From Paenibacillus zeirhizosphaerae (GTDB lineage Bacteria > Bacillota > Bacilli > Paenibacillales > Paenibacillaceae), in assembly GCF_030705605.1 (NCBI RefSeq), contig NZ_JAPCKK010000011.1:372001-436000 (forward strand): a DNA stretch of 64,000 nt, read 5' to 3'. Under the pieces are notes generated by a model that worked only from the letters and a program-made list of their open reading frames with translations, searched no databases and was not told the DNA's origin. How positions within the stretch are numbered: the first letter of the stretch is position 1; each line of letters begins with the position of its first letter. The position numbers and the translations under genes were made by a program. Below are positions 8,656-16,064 of this stretch, one piece after another.

Positions 8656-9165
8656 TTACAATCCTTCAATGATCTCTTTGATCGTACTATCGCTCTCCAA
8701 AGCGCGAACGATTAGCGTCACTGCCTGGGCACGAGTGGTTTTACGGTTTGGCGCAAATGAAGTAGCGGGTACCCCTTGCACCAATCCGGCCGCCGAATTC
8801 GAGTTGCCTGAGTCTGAACCGCCCGAATTCGAATCGTCATTACTCGACTTACGGGAAATGTACAACACGATCCGATCATCCTGATAAATAACATTGGCTC
8901 TATACTTGCCCGGAAATCCATCGATCTCAACATTGGCGAATTCTCCGCTCCGCTGTTTAGCCCCATGGGTTATAAGAGTGATGTTGCCAGTGCCAGGCAC
9001 ATAATTATCCGTAAATTTTACGCGCAGCTTCCCGTCCGCTTGAACCGCACCTTTGATTTCGAGCACGTCACCCGCGCCGGTAAGATTAAGCTCAAGGGTA
9101 CCGTTCGCAGATTGCGTAAAGCTTCCGTTAATGGTCATTTTGCCATATACGCTCTCCACAACAGA
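8656..9165 (-). pseudogene. C-terminal fragment of a surface protein with SLH domain
   Basis: The minus strand encodes the end of a secreted beta-rich protein: repeats such as TINGSFTQSANGTLELNLTG and later DDRIVLYISRK, then a Ser/Asn/Gly linker, then a single partial S-layer homology motif (LVQGVPATSFAPNRKTTRAQAV). Complete SLH proteins carry three SLH repeats and a signal peptide, both absent. Upstream of about 9165 the minus frame stays open only because it runs antisense to a plus-strand lipoprotein fragment. The fragment is therefore a relic that ends at a recombination join. Confidence 0.7.
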
Positions 9166-9590
9166 GCCGCCGCCTTGCAGCCAGAAATGAAAGAAGCTCT
9201 GCAACATCTTCGCAAATGGTATCAGGATGGCATCATCGACCCGGAGTTTGTTACCGGGGAGAACAAGGGAGGCTACAAGCACCTCTCCCATGCTTTTATT
9301 AATGAAAGAATCGGCATGACCTCGATGGGCAACTACTATCACTGGATTCAAGACGGCGATTATTTGACGTGGACTTATGATGGCCATTCGGGCGGCAAAC
9401 GGGGCTCCAAAGCCTATGATATGCTGATGAGCTTCACCGCGATCGGCGCGCGGACGCCGCCAAAGAGCCGGGTAAGCTGGAAACGATCCTGCAGATCCTG
9501 GACTATGTCAGCGCCAATCCCGACCTAGAAGAGGATACTTCGATGACATACGGGATGAAGGGAAAGCATTGGACATGGGCAGGGAACTAA
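9166..9590 (+). pseudogene. C-terminal fragment of an extracellular solute-binding lipoprotein
   Basis: The plus strand reads PEMKEALQHLRKWYQDGIID with PEFVTGENK next, then FINERIGMTSMGNYYHWI. This is typical of large Paenibacillus solute-binding proteins of carbohydrate ABC transporters. After about 9450 the matching frame shifts, and the true C-terminus appears in another frame (GKLETILQILDYVSANPDLE through YGMKGKHWTWAGN, stop at 9588-9590). The signal peptide, lipobox and N-terminal lobe are all missing. The gene is a dead fragment joined back-to-back with the SLH remnant. Confidence 0.7.
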
Positions 9591-9691
9591 CAGAAATCAT
9601 TTGACAAAAAACTTTAAGCGTCGTCATAATGAAAAAAGAACCGCTTTATAACGGGGTTGCTCATGATTTAAGTATATTTTACTGCATTTTC

Positions 9692-11965
9692 ATGGAGCGA
9701 AGGGGGATGGGGATTGCTTTGACGGAAGTATCCTTGATCTCGGATTCTAAAGAGAGATGTGAAAAGCTAGGGATTGATCCACGAGGGGTTCCCTCCTTTT
9801 CTACCTTTTTATCAGAAGATGATTTGAATCTAAAACGGGCCGAATACGAAGAAATATTGTCCGTTATTAATTTTTTTGTTCATAAAATGTTGGAGCTCAT
9901 GAAAGGGATTCCATTGCTGATTCTGATTTCCGATGAGAATGGCTGTATTCTGGAAATGGCTGGGGATGAAGCGATCAAGAGTGTGGTTCAGCAATCGGGC
10001 ATTAAGGTTGGCCTCGTGTTCAACGAGCAAGAAGCGGGAACCAACAGCATTAATTTGGTTTTGGATCATCGTCAGCCTATCCAACTTGTCGGGGACGAGC
10101 ATTATTATGATTTTTTGTGGTCCACCGCCTGTTATTCCGTGCCCTTCCAATATACGGATATCGCCAATTTGCTTGGAACCATTACGATCATGACGGCGAT
10201 CGATCAGCATAATCCGTTTTTACTGGCGATGCTATGCACGGTCGTAGATTCGATCGAAAGAGAACTCCTGCTGAAAAAGCAAAATAGACGATTGCACATA
10301 TTGAATCAGGTGGTCATCGAAACAACAAGAAACGGCATTATTATTACTGACCGGGACGGGAGCATTACCGAGTTTAACAAGTTTGCTGAAATTTTAACTG
10401 GTGCAAAAAAGCAGGATGTCATGAATAAACCTATTCCGGATGCCCAAACAAATGACTTCATTAAAGAGGTCCTTCAAACGGGAAAAAATTACGAGGATAT
10501 GGAATTCATGCTGCAGCCTCAGACGGGACAAAACGAGCTGGTCTGCCTGTTCGACGCCTTCCCTATTCGTGATGAGAATATGCAGGTTATGGGCGCCTTT
10601 GCACAGTTTCGGGATATCACAGAGCGTTATCATACGCAAAAGCAAATCAATTATTTAGCCTATCATGACGATTTAACCGGTTTGCCGAATCGAAGATTTT
10701 TCACCAGGCATATTGATGAATTGTTGGAACATGGGTTGGAAGAGAACAGTATCTTTGCTGTCATGTTTCTCGATCTGGACAGCTTCAAGAAGATTAATGA
10801 CACGCTGGGTCATAACAACGGTGACGTGCTGTTGAAGCTGGTTGCCGAGCGTCTGAAAGCTTGCTGCCATGCTCCGAATCAACTGGTTTCCAGAATGGGT
10901 GGGGACGAATTCACGATCCTCTTGCAAGAGATTACAGATCATACGGAAGCCATTCAGGTTGCGGAAGAGATTATTAAAGCATTTGAGAAACCATTTGCGG
11001 TGGACGGCTATGAGTTCTATATAACAGCCAGTATCGGTATTGTCTTCTATCCGCAAGATGGCACGAATGTCGAGATGCTGATGAAGAACGCCGACATTGC
11101 TCTTTACCGGATGAAAGACGACGGAAAGAACAATTATAACATTTTCAAGCCTATCCCGAACAGCAGCGGTATCGAACGGCTTACATTGGAGCATTCGATC
11201 CGTAAAGCGTTGCAACTGGATGAATTCGTGTTATACTACCAGCCCCAAATCGATATTCAGACAGGGGACATCATCGGTACCGAGGCGCTCGTTCGCTGGA
11301 ATCACCCGACTCTCGGCTTGATCCCTCCAGCTAAGTTCATCCCGATTGCCGAAGAAACAGGACTCATTGTCCCCCTTGGGGAATGGGTGTTGAAAAGCGC
11401 CTGCATCCAAAATCAAATATGGAAAGAAAAGGGGTTTCCTCCTATGGGCATATCGGTCAATCTCTCTTCTCGCCAATTTTCAAAATATGATTTGGTAGAG
11501 ACCATCAAAGAGATTTTACTCGAAACCCACATAGATCCCCAATACCTGGAACTCGAAATTACAGAGTCGATGACGATGAATGTTGATGTTGCGATCGAGG
11601 TACTCGGAAAACTTAAGGAACTAGGTATGCAAATTTGCATTGACGACTTTGGAACAGGCTATAGCAATCTTTACTACTTAAAATTGTTTTCGATTGACCG
11701 GCTGAAGATTGATCAATCCTTTGTCAGGAATATTATGACAGATTCGCATGACGCGGACATTGTAGCTACGATCATAGCAATGGCCCATAAGCTTGGAATC
11801 GATGTTATCGCAGAAGGTGTAGAAACCAAGGATCAATTGGATTTCCTGCGTAGCCAGAACTGTCATAAAGTACAAGGTTTTTATTATCACCCACCTTTAC
11901 CTGCGGAACACATCGAGCAGTTGTTGATGAAAACAGTAGCAACGAAAATCAATTCGCAAAGGTGA
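9692..11965 (+). CDS. GAF-PAS-GGDEF-EAL cyclic-di-GMP signalling protein
   Basis: About 757 residues. The start is uncertain: ATG 9692, ATG 9707 or TTG 9719 (a G-rich ribosome site at 9701-9706 fits the TTG best). The N-terminal region (about 60-195) resembles the GAF-like sensor of AcoR-type activators: ILISDENGCILEMAGDE, then EQEAGTNSINLVLDHRQPIQ. A PAS domain follows (about 205-325). The cyclase domain has an intact GGDEF in SRMGGDEFTILL, with no RxxD inhibitory site five residues before it. The phosphodiesterase domain keeps EALVRW, NLSSRQF, EITES, DDFGTGYS, KIDQSF and AEGVET, all needed for catalysis. It is probably a bifunctional cytosolic c-di-GMP enzyme that senses a small ligand. It ends only four bases before the next gene, so it is likely cotranscribed with the ThDP enzyme. 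Confidence 0.88.
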   Translation: MERRGMGIALTEVSLISDSKERCEKLGIDPRGVPSFSTFLSEDDLNLKRAEYEEILSVINFFVHKMLELMKGIPLLILISDENGCILEMAGDEAIKSVVQQSGIKVGLVFNEQEAGTNSINLVLDHRQPIQLVGDEHYYDFLWSTACYSVPFQYTDIANLLGTITIMTAIDQHNPFLLAMLCTVVDSIERELLLKKQNRRLHILNQVVIETTRNGIIITDRDGSITEFNKFAEILTGAKKQDVMNKPIPDAQTNDFIKEVLQTGKNYEDMEFMLQPQTGQNELVCLFDAFPIRDENMQVMGAFAQFRDITERYHTQKQINYLAYHDDLTGLPNRRFFTRHIDELLEHGLEENSIFAVMFLDLDSFKKINDTLGHNNGDVLLKLVAERLKACCHAPNQLVSRMGGDEFTILLQEITDHTEAIQVAEEIIKAFEKPFAVDGYEFYITASIGIVFYPQDGTNVEMLMKNADIALYRMKDDGKNNYNIFKPIPNSSGIERLTLEHSIRKALQLDEFVLYYQPQIDIQTGDIIGTEALVRWNHPTLGLIPPAKFIPIAEETGLIVPLGEWVLKSACIQNQIWKEKGFPPMGISVNLSSRQFSKYDLVETIKEILLETHIDPQYLELEITESMTMNVDVAIEVLGKLKELGMQICIDDFGTGYSNLYYLKLFSIDRLKIDQSFVRNIMTDSHDADIVATIIAMAHKLGIDVIAEGVETKDQLDFLRSQNCHKVQGFYYHPPLPAEHIEQLLMKTVATKINSQR

Positions 11966-11969
11966 TACG

Positions 11970-13616
11970 ATGAAAAAGAAAGTGTATACCCTACTAGTCG
12001 AACATTTTAAAAATTGGGGGATTTCTCATGTATTCGGCATCCCCGGAAAGTCCATTTCTCCGCTGATGCTTGAACTTGAAAACTATGACATTCAATATGT
12101 GCTGGGGCGTCACGAAGCTGGCAGCGGGTTTGAAGCGTCAGGTTATGCACTGGCGAAAAAAACGATAGGGATCGCGATGGGTACTTCCGGACCGGGAGGA
12201 ACGAATCTGATTACAGCCGCGGGGCAGGCCAAAGAGTTCCAGCTACCTGTGTTGTTCATCACCGGACAGCCATCGATGCAAGAGACGGGGCGCGCTTTAA
12301 GTCAAGATTCAAGTCAGTTTGGGGCAGATTTGGTTAAGATGTTCGAACCCGTAACCTTGTTCAGTGCTCGCATCGAGCGGGGGGATCTTCTTTACTTATA
12401 CCTTAAACATGCCCTGGAAAAAGCCTACACGGGTGAAAAGGGGCCTGTTCATCTTTGTATCCCGTTTGATGTGCTGATGGAGGAAGTGGAGACCTTCTAC
12501 CTGCCTTTGCCGGACCACATTTCACCTGTTGTATCCCCCGATATTGATAAGGCGATATCGTTGCTGGGCGAGGCTAAGAAACCTGTTCTCTTCCTGGGCA
12601 AAGGTGCCGTCATGTCGGATGCATATGACCCATTGCGGATCATTGCCGAACATTGGGGGATTCCTGTAGTGACCACACCTGGTGGAAAAGGGGCATTTCC
12701 CACCAGTCATCCCTTATACTTGGGCGGATTTGGCCTCGGCGGTTCCAAGTATGCAACAGATTATATGAGATCCGGCATTGACCTGATGATCGTCGTTGGC
12801 AGCAAATTGTGCGACATGTCTTTGTCCGGATTTACAGCCGATATGGAGCCGGAAAAGGTTTTGCAATTTGAATATGACCTTAAGTTCGCAGGTAAAACCA
12901 TTCAGGCACCGACGCAATGTATCCTTGGTGATATTCACTACAACCTGACTCAACTCATTGTGCAAAGCGGGGCATCCACCAAAGAGCACGAAGTGCCAGC
13001 AACCCGGGCACAAGCGGCGGCGGCAGCGACCTCCCAAATGGAGTCCGTGCTGTCAGCGGGAACGGCGTTCAGGAGCCTGCGGGCCGTGCTTCCCCAAGAG
13101 GCGGTTCTCTTCGGGGATGCAGGAAGTCACTCCTTTCATGCCGTCCAAAATTTCGAAATCATCGAGCCCGGGACATTCTTTTTCGATGAAGTGTTCATAG
13201 CCATGGGAGCAGCGATCGGCTATTCGATTGGAGCGAAAATAGCTATGCCCGATCGCCCTGTCGTCTGTGTGACCGGCGACGGCTGCATGATGATGCACGG
13301 CACCGAGATATCGACAGCAGTTAACCATGGGATTCCGGTTATTTTCTTTGTGCTGAATAACGGTCGTTTAGATATGGTAGAAAAGGGAATGTCCTATAAC
13401 ACAGGACGCTCCGTTGGCGCTGTCTATGAGCGACCGCTGGATGTCAGCTTATTTGCCCAATCCATGGGCGCAATGGCATTTCGCTGTGAAAATGAAATAG
13501 ACATCAAGACCGCGGTTCAGTCAGCATTGCAGTCCAGCACGGCTACGGTCATCGAGGTAATGGTGGATCCGCAAGAAATTCCACCAATTCTCACTAGGTT
13601 GCTTAGTTTAGATTAA
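11970..13616 (+). CDS. Thiamine-diphosphate-dependent enzyme, acetolactate synthase/pyruvate oxidase family
   Basis: This 548-residue protein has the three-domain ThDP fold. In the N-terminal Pyr domain the catalytic glutamate lies in GRHEAGSGFEASGYA (near residue 50), followed by GTSGPGGTNL. The middle domain starts near 185 (ISLLGEAKKPVLFLGKGA). In the C-terminal PP domain the cofactor motif begins GDGCMMMHGTEIS and ends about 25 residues later with NN (FFVLNNGRLDMV). Family members decarboxylate 2-oxo acids and transfer or release the acyl group. Specificity cannot be read directly, and no regulatory subunit gene is adjacent, so biosynthetic AHAS is unlikely. The gene lies between a c-di-GMP enzyme and a CMD-family gene on one transcript. 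Confidence 0.85.
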   Translation: MKKKVYTLLVEHFKNWGISHVFGIPGKSISPLMLELENYDIQYVLGRHEAGSGFEASGYALAKKTIGIAMGTSGPGGTNLITAAGQAKEFQLPVLFITGQPSMQETGRALSQDSSQFGADLVKMFEPVTLFSARIERGDLLYLYLKHALEKAYTGEKGPVHLCIPFDVLMEEVETFYLPLPDHISPVVSPDIDKAISLLGEAKKPVLFLGKGAVMSDAYDPLRIIAEHWGIPVVTTPGGKGAFPTSHPLYLGGFGLGGSKYATDYMRSGIDLMIVVGSKLCDMSLSGFTADMEPEKVLQFEYDLKFAGKTIQAPTQCILGDIHYNLTQLIVQSGASTKEHEVPATRAQAAAAATSQMESVLSAGTAFRSLRAVLPQEAVLFGDAGSHSFHAVQNFEIIEPGTFFFDEVFIAMGAAIGYSIGAKIAMPDRPVVCVTGDGCMMMHGTEISTAVNHGIPVIFFVLNNGRLDMVEKGMSYNTGRSVGAVYERPLDVSLFAQSMGAMAFRCENEIDIKTAVQSALQSSTATVIEVMVDPQEIPPILTRLLSLD

Positions 13617-13634
13617 AACCCACGGAGGACGTAT

Positions 13635-14027
13635 ATGGAAACGAATCGCTATGAGAAAGGAATCGAAGTTTTACAACAGATGGTAAGCGAAGAAACACTG
13701 AACGCAACGGTTAAACAAATGGAAAAATTCTGTCCTGATATGGCCAAGCTGATTGTCGAGTTCCCTTATGGCTCGCTGTATTCCCGTCCAGGTCTGGATT
13801 TAAAGCAAAGGAGCCTGCTTACCATGGCGGCTATGATTGCCTCAGGAGCAGCAGCTCAACTCGATTTCCATATTGAAGCAGCCTTGAATGCCGGACTTAC
13901 ACCCAATGAGATTGTGGAAGCCGTCATGCACTGTGTATCTTATGCGGGCTTTCCCAAAACGCTGGATGCCATGTTTGTGGTCATGAAAGTGTTTAAAGAA
14001 CGGGAATTTAATTACGAAGAAGCATGA
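13635..14027 (+). CDS. Carboxymuconolactone decarboxylase (CMD) family protein
   Basis: This all-helical protein of 130 residues has the CMD core from about 55 to 120: LDLKQRSLLTMAAMIASGAA, then HIEAALNAGLTPNEIVEAV and HCVSYAGFPKTLDAM. It lacks the CxxC of AhpD-type peroxidase partners and resembles the gamma-CMD group, which assembles into hexamers. The true activity is unknown. CMD proteins often sit beside oxidoreductases or ring-cleavage genes. GGAGG precedes the ATG and the gap to the ThDP enzyme is about 18 bases, so it is the third gene of this operon. Confidence 0.87.
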   Translation: METNRYEKGIEVLQQMVSEETLNATVKQMEKFCPDMAKLIVEFPYGSLYSRPGLDLKQRSLLTMAAMIASGAAAQLDFHIEAALNAGLTPNEIVEAVMHCVSYAGFPKTLDAMFVVMKVFKEREFNYEEA

Positions 14028-14103
14028 CACCCAGCATCTGTCATAGTTTATGTCTGCGCACTCGATCGAACGAGAAAAGTGCGAGAAGTATTAGAAATGA
14101 AAG

Positions 14104-14126
14104 AGGGGCTGGCACAACCAGCCCTG
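14104..14126. terminator. Hairpin at the end of the CMD operon
   Basis: Seven-base perfect GC-rich arms (14106-14112 and 14118-14124) around CACAA. On the minus strand the hairpin is followed by CTCTTTCATTTCT, so it more likely ends a minus-strand transcript (the candidate peptide gene). It could also halt the CMD operon in the other direction. Confidence 0.5.
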
Positions 14127-14134
14127 CCTTCAAC

Positions 14135-14296
14135 CTAACCAGGGCCGATGGAGAGGCCGTTTGGTTCTTGAATTAAAGCAAAAGATGTAGGTGGTGACGC
14201 ACTCCAAACAAGAGGAACTACGATTTCCTCGAATAAGCCTCCTCCATTCAGCGTACCAAACAGCAGGACGGTAATAAACAATGTCAAAAATGCCAA
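14135..14296 (-). CDS. Candidate small exported peptide (53 residues), unrecognised
   Basis: An open minus-strand frame from a TTG at 14296 gives a strongly hydrophobic N-terminus (LAFLTLFITVLLFGTL) and a polar tail ending EPNGLSIGPG, the outline of a small exported or signalling peptide. It has no good ribosome site at this TTG. A GTG with adjacent GGAGG lies slightly upstream but is out of frame by one base: deleting the T of CGC-TAA would join MKRLR to KKNNLAFL. So it may be a real peptide gene with an unusual start or a recently broken one. It is followed by a hairpin. No family was recognised. Confidence 0.3.
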   Translation of the reverse strand: MAFLTLFITVLLFGTLNGGGLFEEIVVPLVWSASPPTSFALIQEPNGLSIGPG

Positions 14297-14320
14297 ATTA
14301 TTTTTCTTAGCGCAGCCTTT

Positions 14321-14536
14321 TCACCTCCAATCGACTTTATAATCGACACGCTGGACGTAGCTCTCCTGAGATGCCTCCGCATGGTAAGGCTCCCGCGCTG
14401 CGTTTCGACGGAGTTCCCGGCTAATGGTGGCGTGAGTCTGCCCCATTCCTTGACAATGGATCTGGCACTTTTTTCTCTATTGGTGGAGGATTTCTAGCTT
14501 GTGTCGCTCGATTATGCTAAGATGTGTGTGGCTCAT
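14321..14536 (-). pseudogene. IS30-family transposase remnant (N-terminal HTH part)
   Basis: From the ATG at 14536, with AAGGAG upstream, the minus strand reads MSHTHLSIIERHKLEILHQ and meets TAG. The neighbouring frame supplies REKSARSIVKEWGR. The original frame then resumes with THATISRELRRNAA, followed by EPYHAEASQESYVQR. Pieced together this is the helix-turn-helix start of an IS30-type transposase, including the typical ATISRELRRN recognition helix. Two compensating frameshifts and loss of the DDE catalytic domain show that it is dead. It lies between the CMD operon and the restriction-modification operon, marking a site of past insertion. Confidence 0.82.
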
Positions 14537-14562
14537 GGCGGATTCTCCTTGTGTAACTGTGG

Positions 14563-14585
14563 GTGTAGGAATTTTCATTCTACAC
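14563..14585. repeat. Inverted repeat upstream of the IS30 remnant
   Basis: GTGTAG and CTACAC arms with additional AAT/ATT pairing enclose TTTC, about 30 bases before the transposase start. The position fits part of the insertion sequence's terminal region, though the outer end and target duplication could not be defined. Confidence 0.4.
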
Positions 14586-14844
14586 GAATCCGGCCATGGG
14601 CCCTTTGTTTGTTTATTTCCAGTAGGTGTCGCACTTCATATTACAGTCTGTCAAATTTTAAAATCCTCTGCTGCGTTTTCTTATTCATAGTAAGCCCCCA
14701 ATTTCGGTTTTAGGATGAAACGCAGAATACCCTATTCCTAACTCGGAATAAGGGTCTTGCAGTATTGCTTACTTCAGTTCTTTAGATTATTGGAGAATAC
14801 TTGAGCAGATTGAATTCACGAATTTTTCTCCTTTAATCCTCGTG
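14586..14844. other. Noncoding, AT-rich stretch between IS30 remnant and methyltransferase gene
   Basis: Apart from the hairpin at 14730-14754, no coding potential or known element is visible here. Together with the IS remnant it makes about 800 bases without a clearly intact gene. Confidence 0.5.
14730..14754 (-). terminator. Probable terminator of the restriction-modification operon
   Basis: Arms 14730-14738 and 14745-14754 pair with one bulged base around a six-base loop, about 90 bases after the last methyltransferase gene on the minus strand. Only a short TATTCT follows, so termination strength is uncertain. Confidence 0.4.
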
Positions 14845-16041
14845 TTATATAGAGTATTTAAGTTTATATTCCTTTATAAGTTCGATATTCAATACACTAG
14901 CATTTCGACTGTTAATAAAGTAGCTATAGCCGCCGCCACCCTGCCAACTTATTTCTTTCGAAATGCCTCCATCTTCTCCCTCAATGACATTCCTCAGTCT
15001 CGGAACAACTAGTTCTTGAATATGTTTACCGACTTCTATTCCAATATATTTTCTCTTCATTTTATGTGCTACTGTGGCTGTAGTTCCTGATCCCAAATAC
15101 GCATCTAGCACTAAATCATTCTCGTTAGTAGCAATTTCGAGGATCCTTCTTATCAAACTCTCTGGTTTAGGTGTATCAAACACAGGACATCCAGGGAATA
15201 GACGTAATAGATGTTTTTTGGCCATTTCATTCGTCCCAACCTCACTACCCAACCACAATGTTTCGGGGGTTATCCCAATGCTACTTGATAAAAATTTTTT
15301 GATTCTTGGGACGCCATTTCCATCTTTCCCAAACCAAATATTATTAGACAATATTTCTTGCTCCATTCGTTCTTTGTTGTATACCCAACATCTTCCATTT
15401 GGTGGTGAATGTTTTTTTCCGTTTGGTGCAACTATTTCATAAAATTGACTCTTAACAGCATGTCCTGCTTGTACATGAGCAGATACTGATTGCCATGATC
15501 CTCTTGGATCATTATCTTGATTTTTGTATCTCGATAACATCTCCAAATTTGGAGGGAGTAAATTCCTTGAATGTTTAAATTTGATAGGATTCTTGGCGTA
15601 AACCAGAATATACTCATGATTGTTTGAAAATACTTTGCGATTTTCCCTAGTAATTCGTTGTTGCCATATAATGGTTGTAATAAAATTTTTTCTTCCGAAC
15701 ACTTTATCGGCAGCCACTTTTAAATAGTGCACTTCACTATCATCAATAGATATCCATATGCTACCTTCGTCAGAAAGGAAACTCTTTAACTTTTCAAGTG
15801 TCTTAGTAATCTCTTCAAGCCACGTTTCATGTTTCATATCATCATTATAATGAGTGTACTTCTCACCGTTATTATACGGCGGATCAATATATATACACTT
15901 CACTTGATTGCTAAATCGGTCTTTAATAATATCAAGGACACTACAATTGTCGCCTTCAATAATCATATTACCCGTTTCTTCTTCGCCGTGGGACTTTTCT
16001 TTTATATATTCTAATTGACTATAATCATGTATTTTAATCAT
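14845..16041 (-). CDS. Beta-class adenine-specific DNA methyltransferase
   Basis: This 398-residue protein has the catalytic motif IV DPPY (53-56, in YIDPPYNNGEKYTHYND) well before the AdoMet motif I (DAYLGSGTT, 313-321). That order defines the beta class of N6-adenine/N4-cytosine enzymes such as type III Mod and HinfI-like proteins. PKPESLIRR (291-299) is motif X. The DPPY form favours adenine. The region between residues 125 and 290 is the probable target-recognition domain. It is the third gene of the operon, about 23 bases after the other methyltransferase, with only a weak ribosome site. Base composition is much more AT-rich than in flanking housekeeping genes, suggesting transfer. It probably protects one strand of an asymmetric site. 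Confidence 0.88.
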   Translation of the reverse strand: MIKIHDYSQLEYIKEKSHGEEETGNMIIEGDNCSVLDIIKDRFSNQVKCIYIDPPYNNGEKYTHYNDDMKHETWLEEITKTLEKLKSFLSDEGSIWISIDDSEVHYLKVAADKVFGRKNFITTIIWQQRITRENRKVFSNNHEYILVYAKNPIKFKHSRNLLPPNLEMLSRYKNQDNDPRGSWQSVSAHVQAGHAVKSQFYEIVAPNGKKHSPPNGRCWVYNKERMEQEILSNNIWFGKDGNGVPRIKKFLSSSIGITPETLWLGSEVGTNEMAKKHLLRLFPGCPVFDTPKPESLIRRILEIATNENDLVLDAYLGSGTTATVAHKMKRKYIGIEVGKHIQELVVPRLRNVIEGEDGGISKEISWQGGGGYSYFINSRNASVLNIELIKEYKLKYSI

Positions 16042-16064
16042 CTACTTTCTATTATGAATGATAT

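Noticed and set aside
8965-9528. A 187-codon plus-strand frame that looks like one protein
   Set aside because: Its first 70 codons are antisense to the SLH fragment. Only the portion after about 9166 matches a solute-binding protein, so it is a chimaeric artefact of two pseudogenes.
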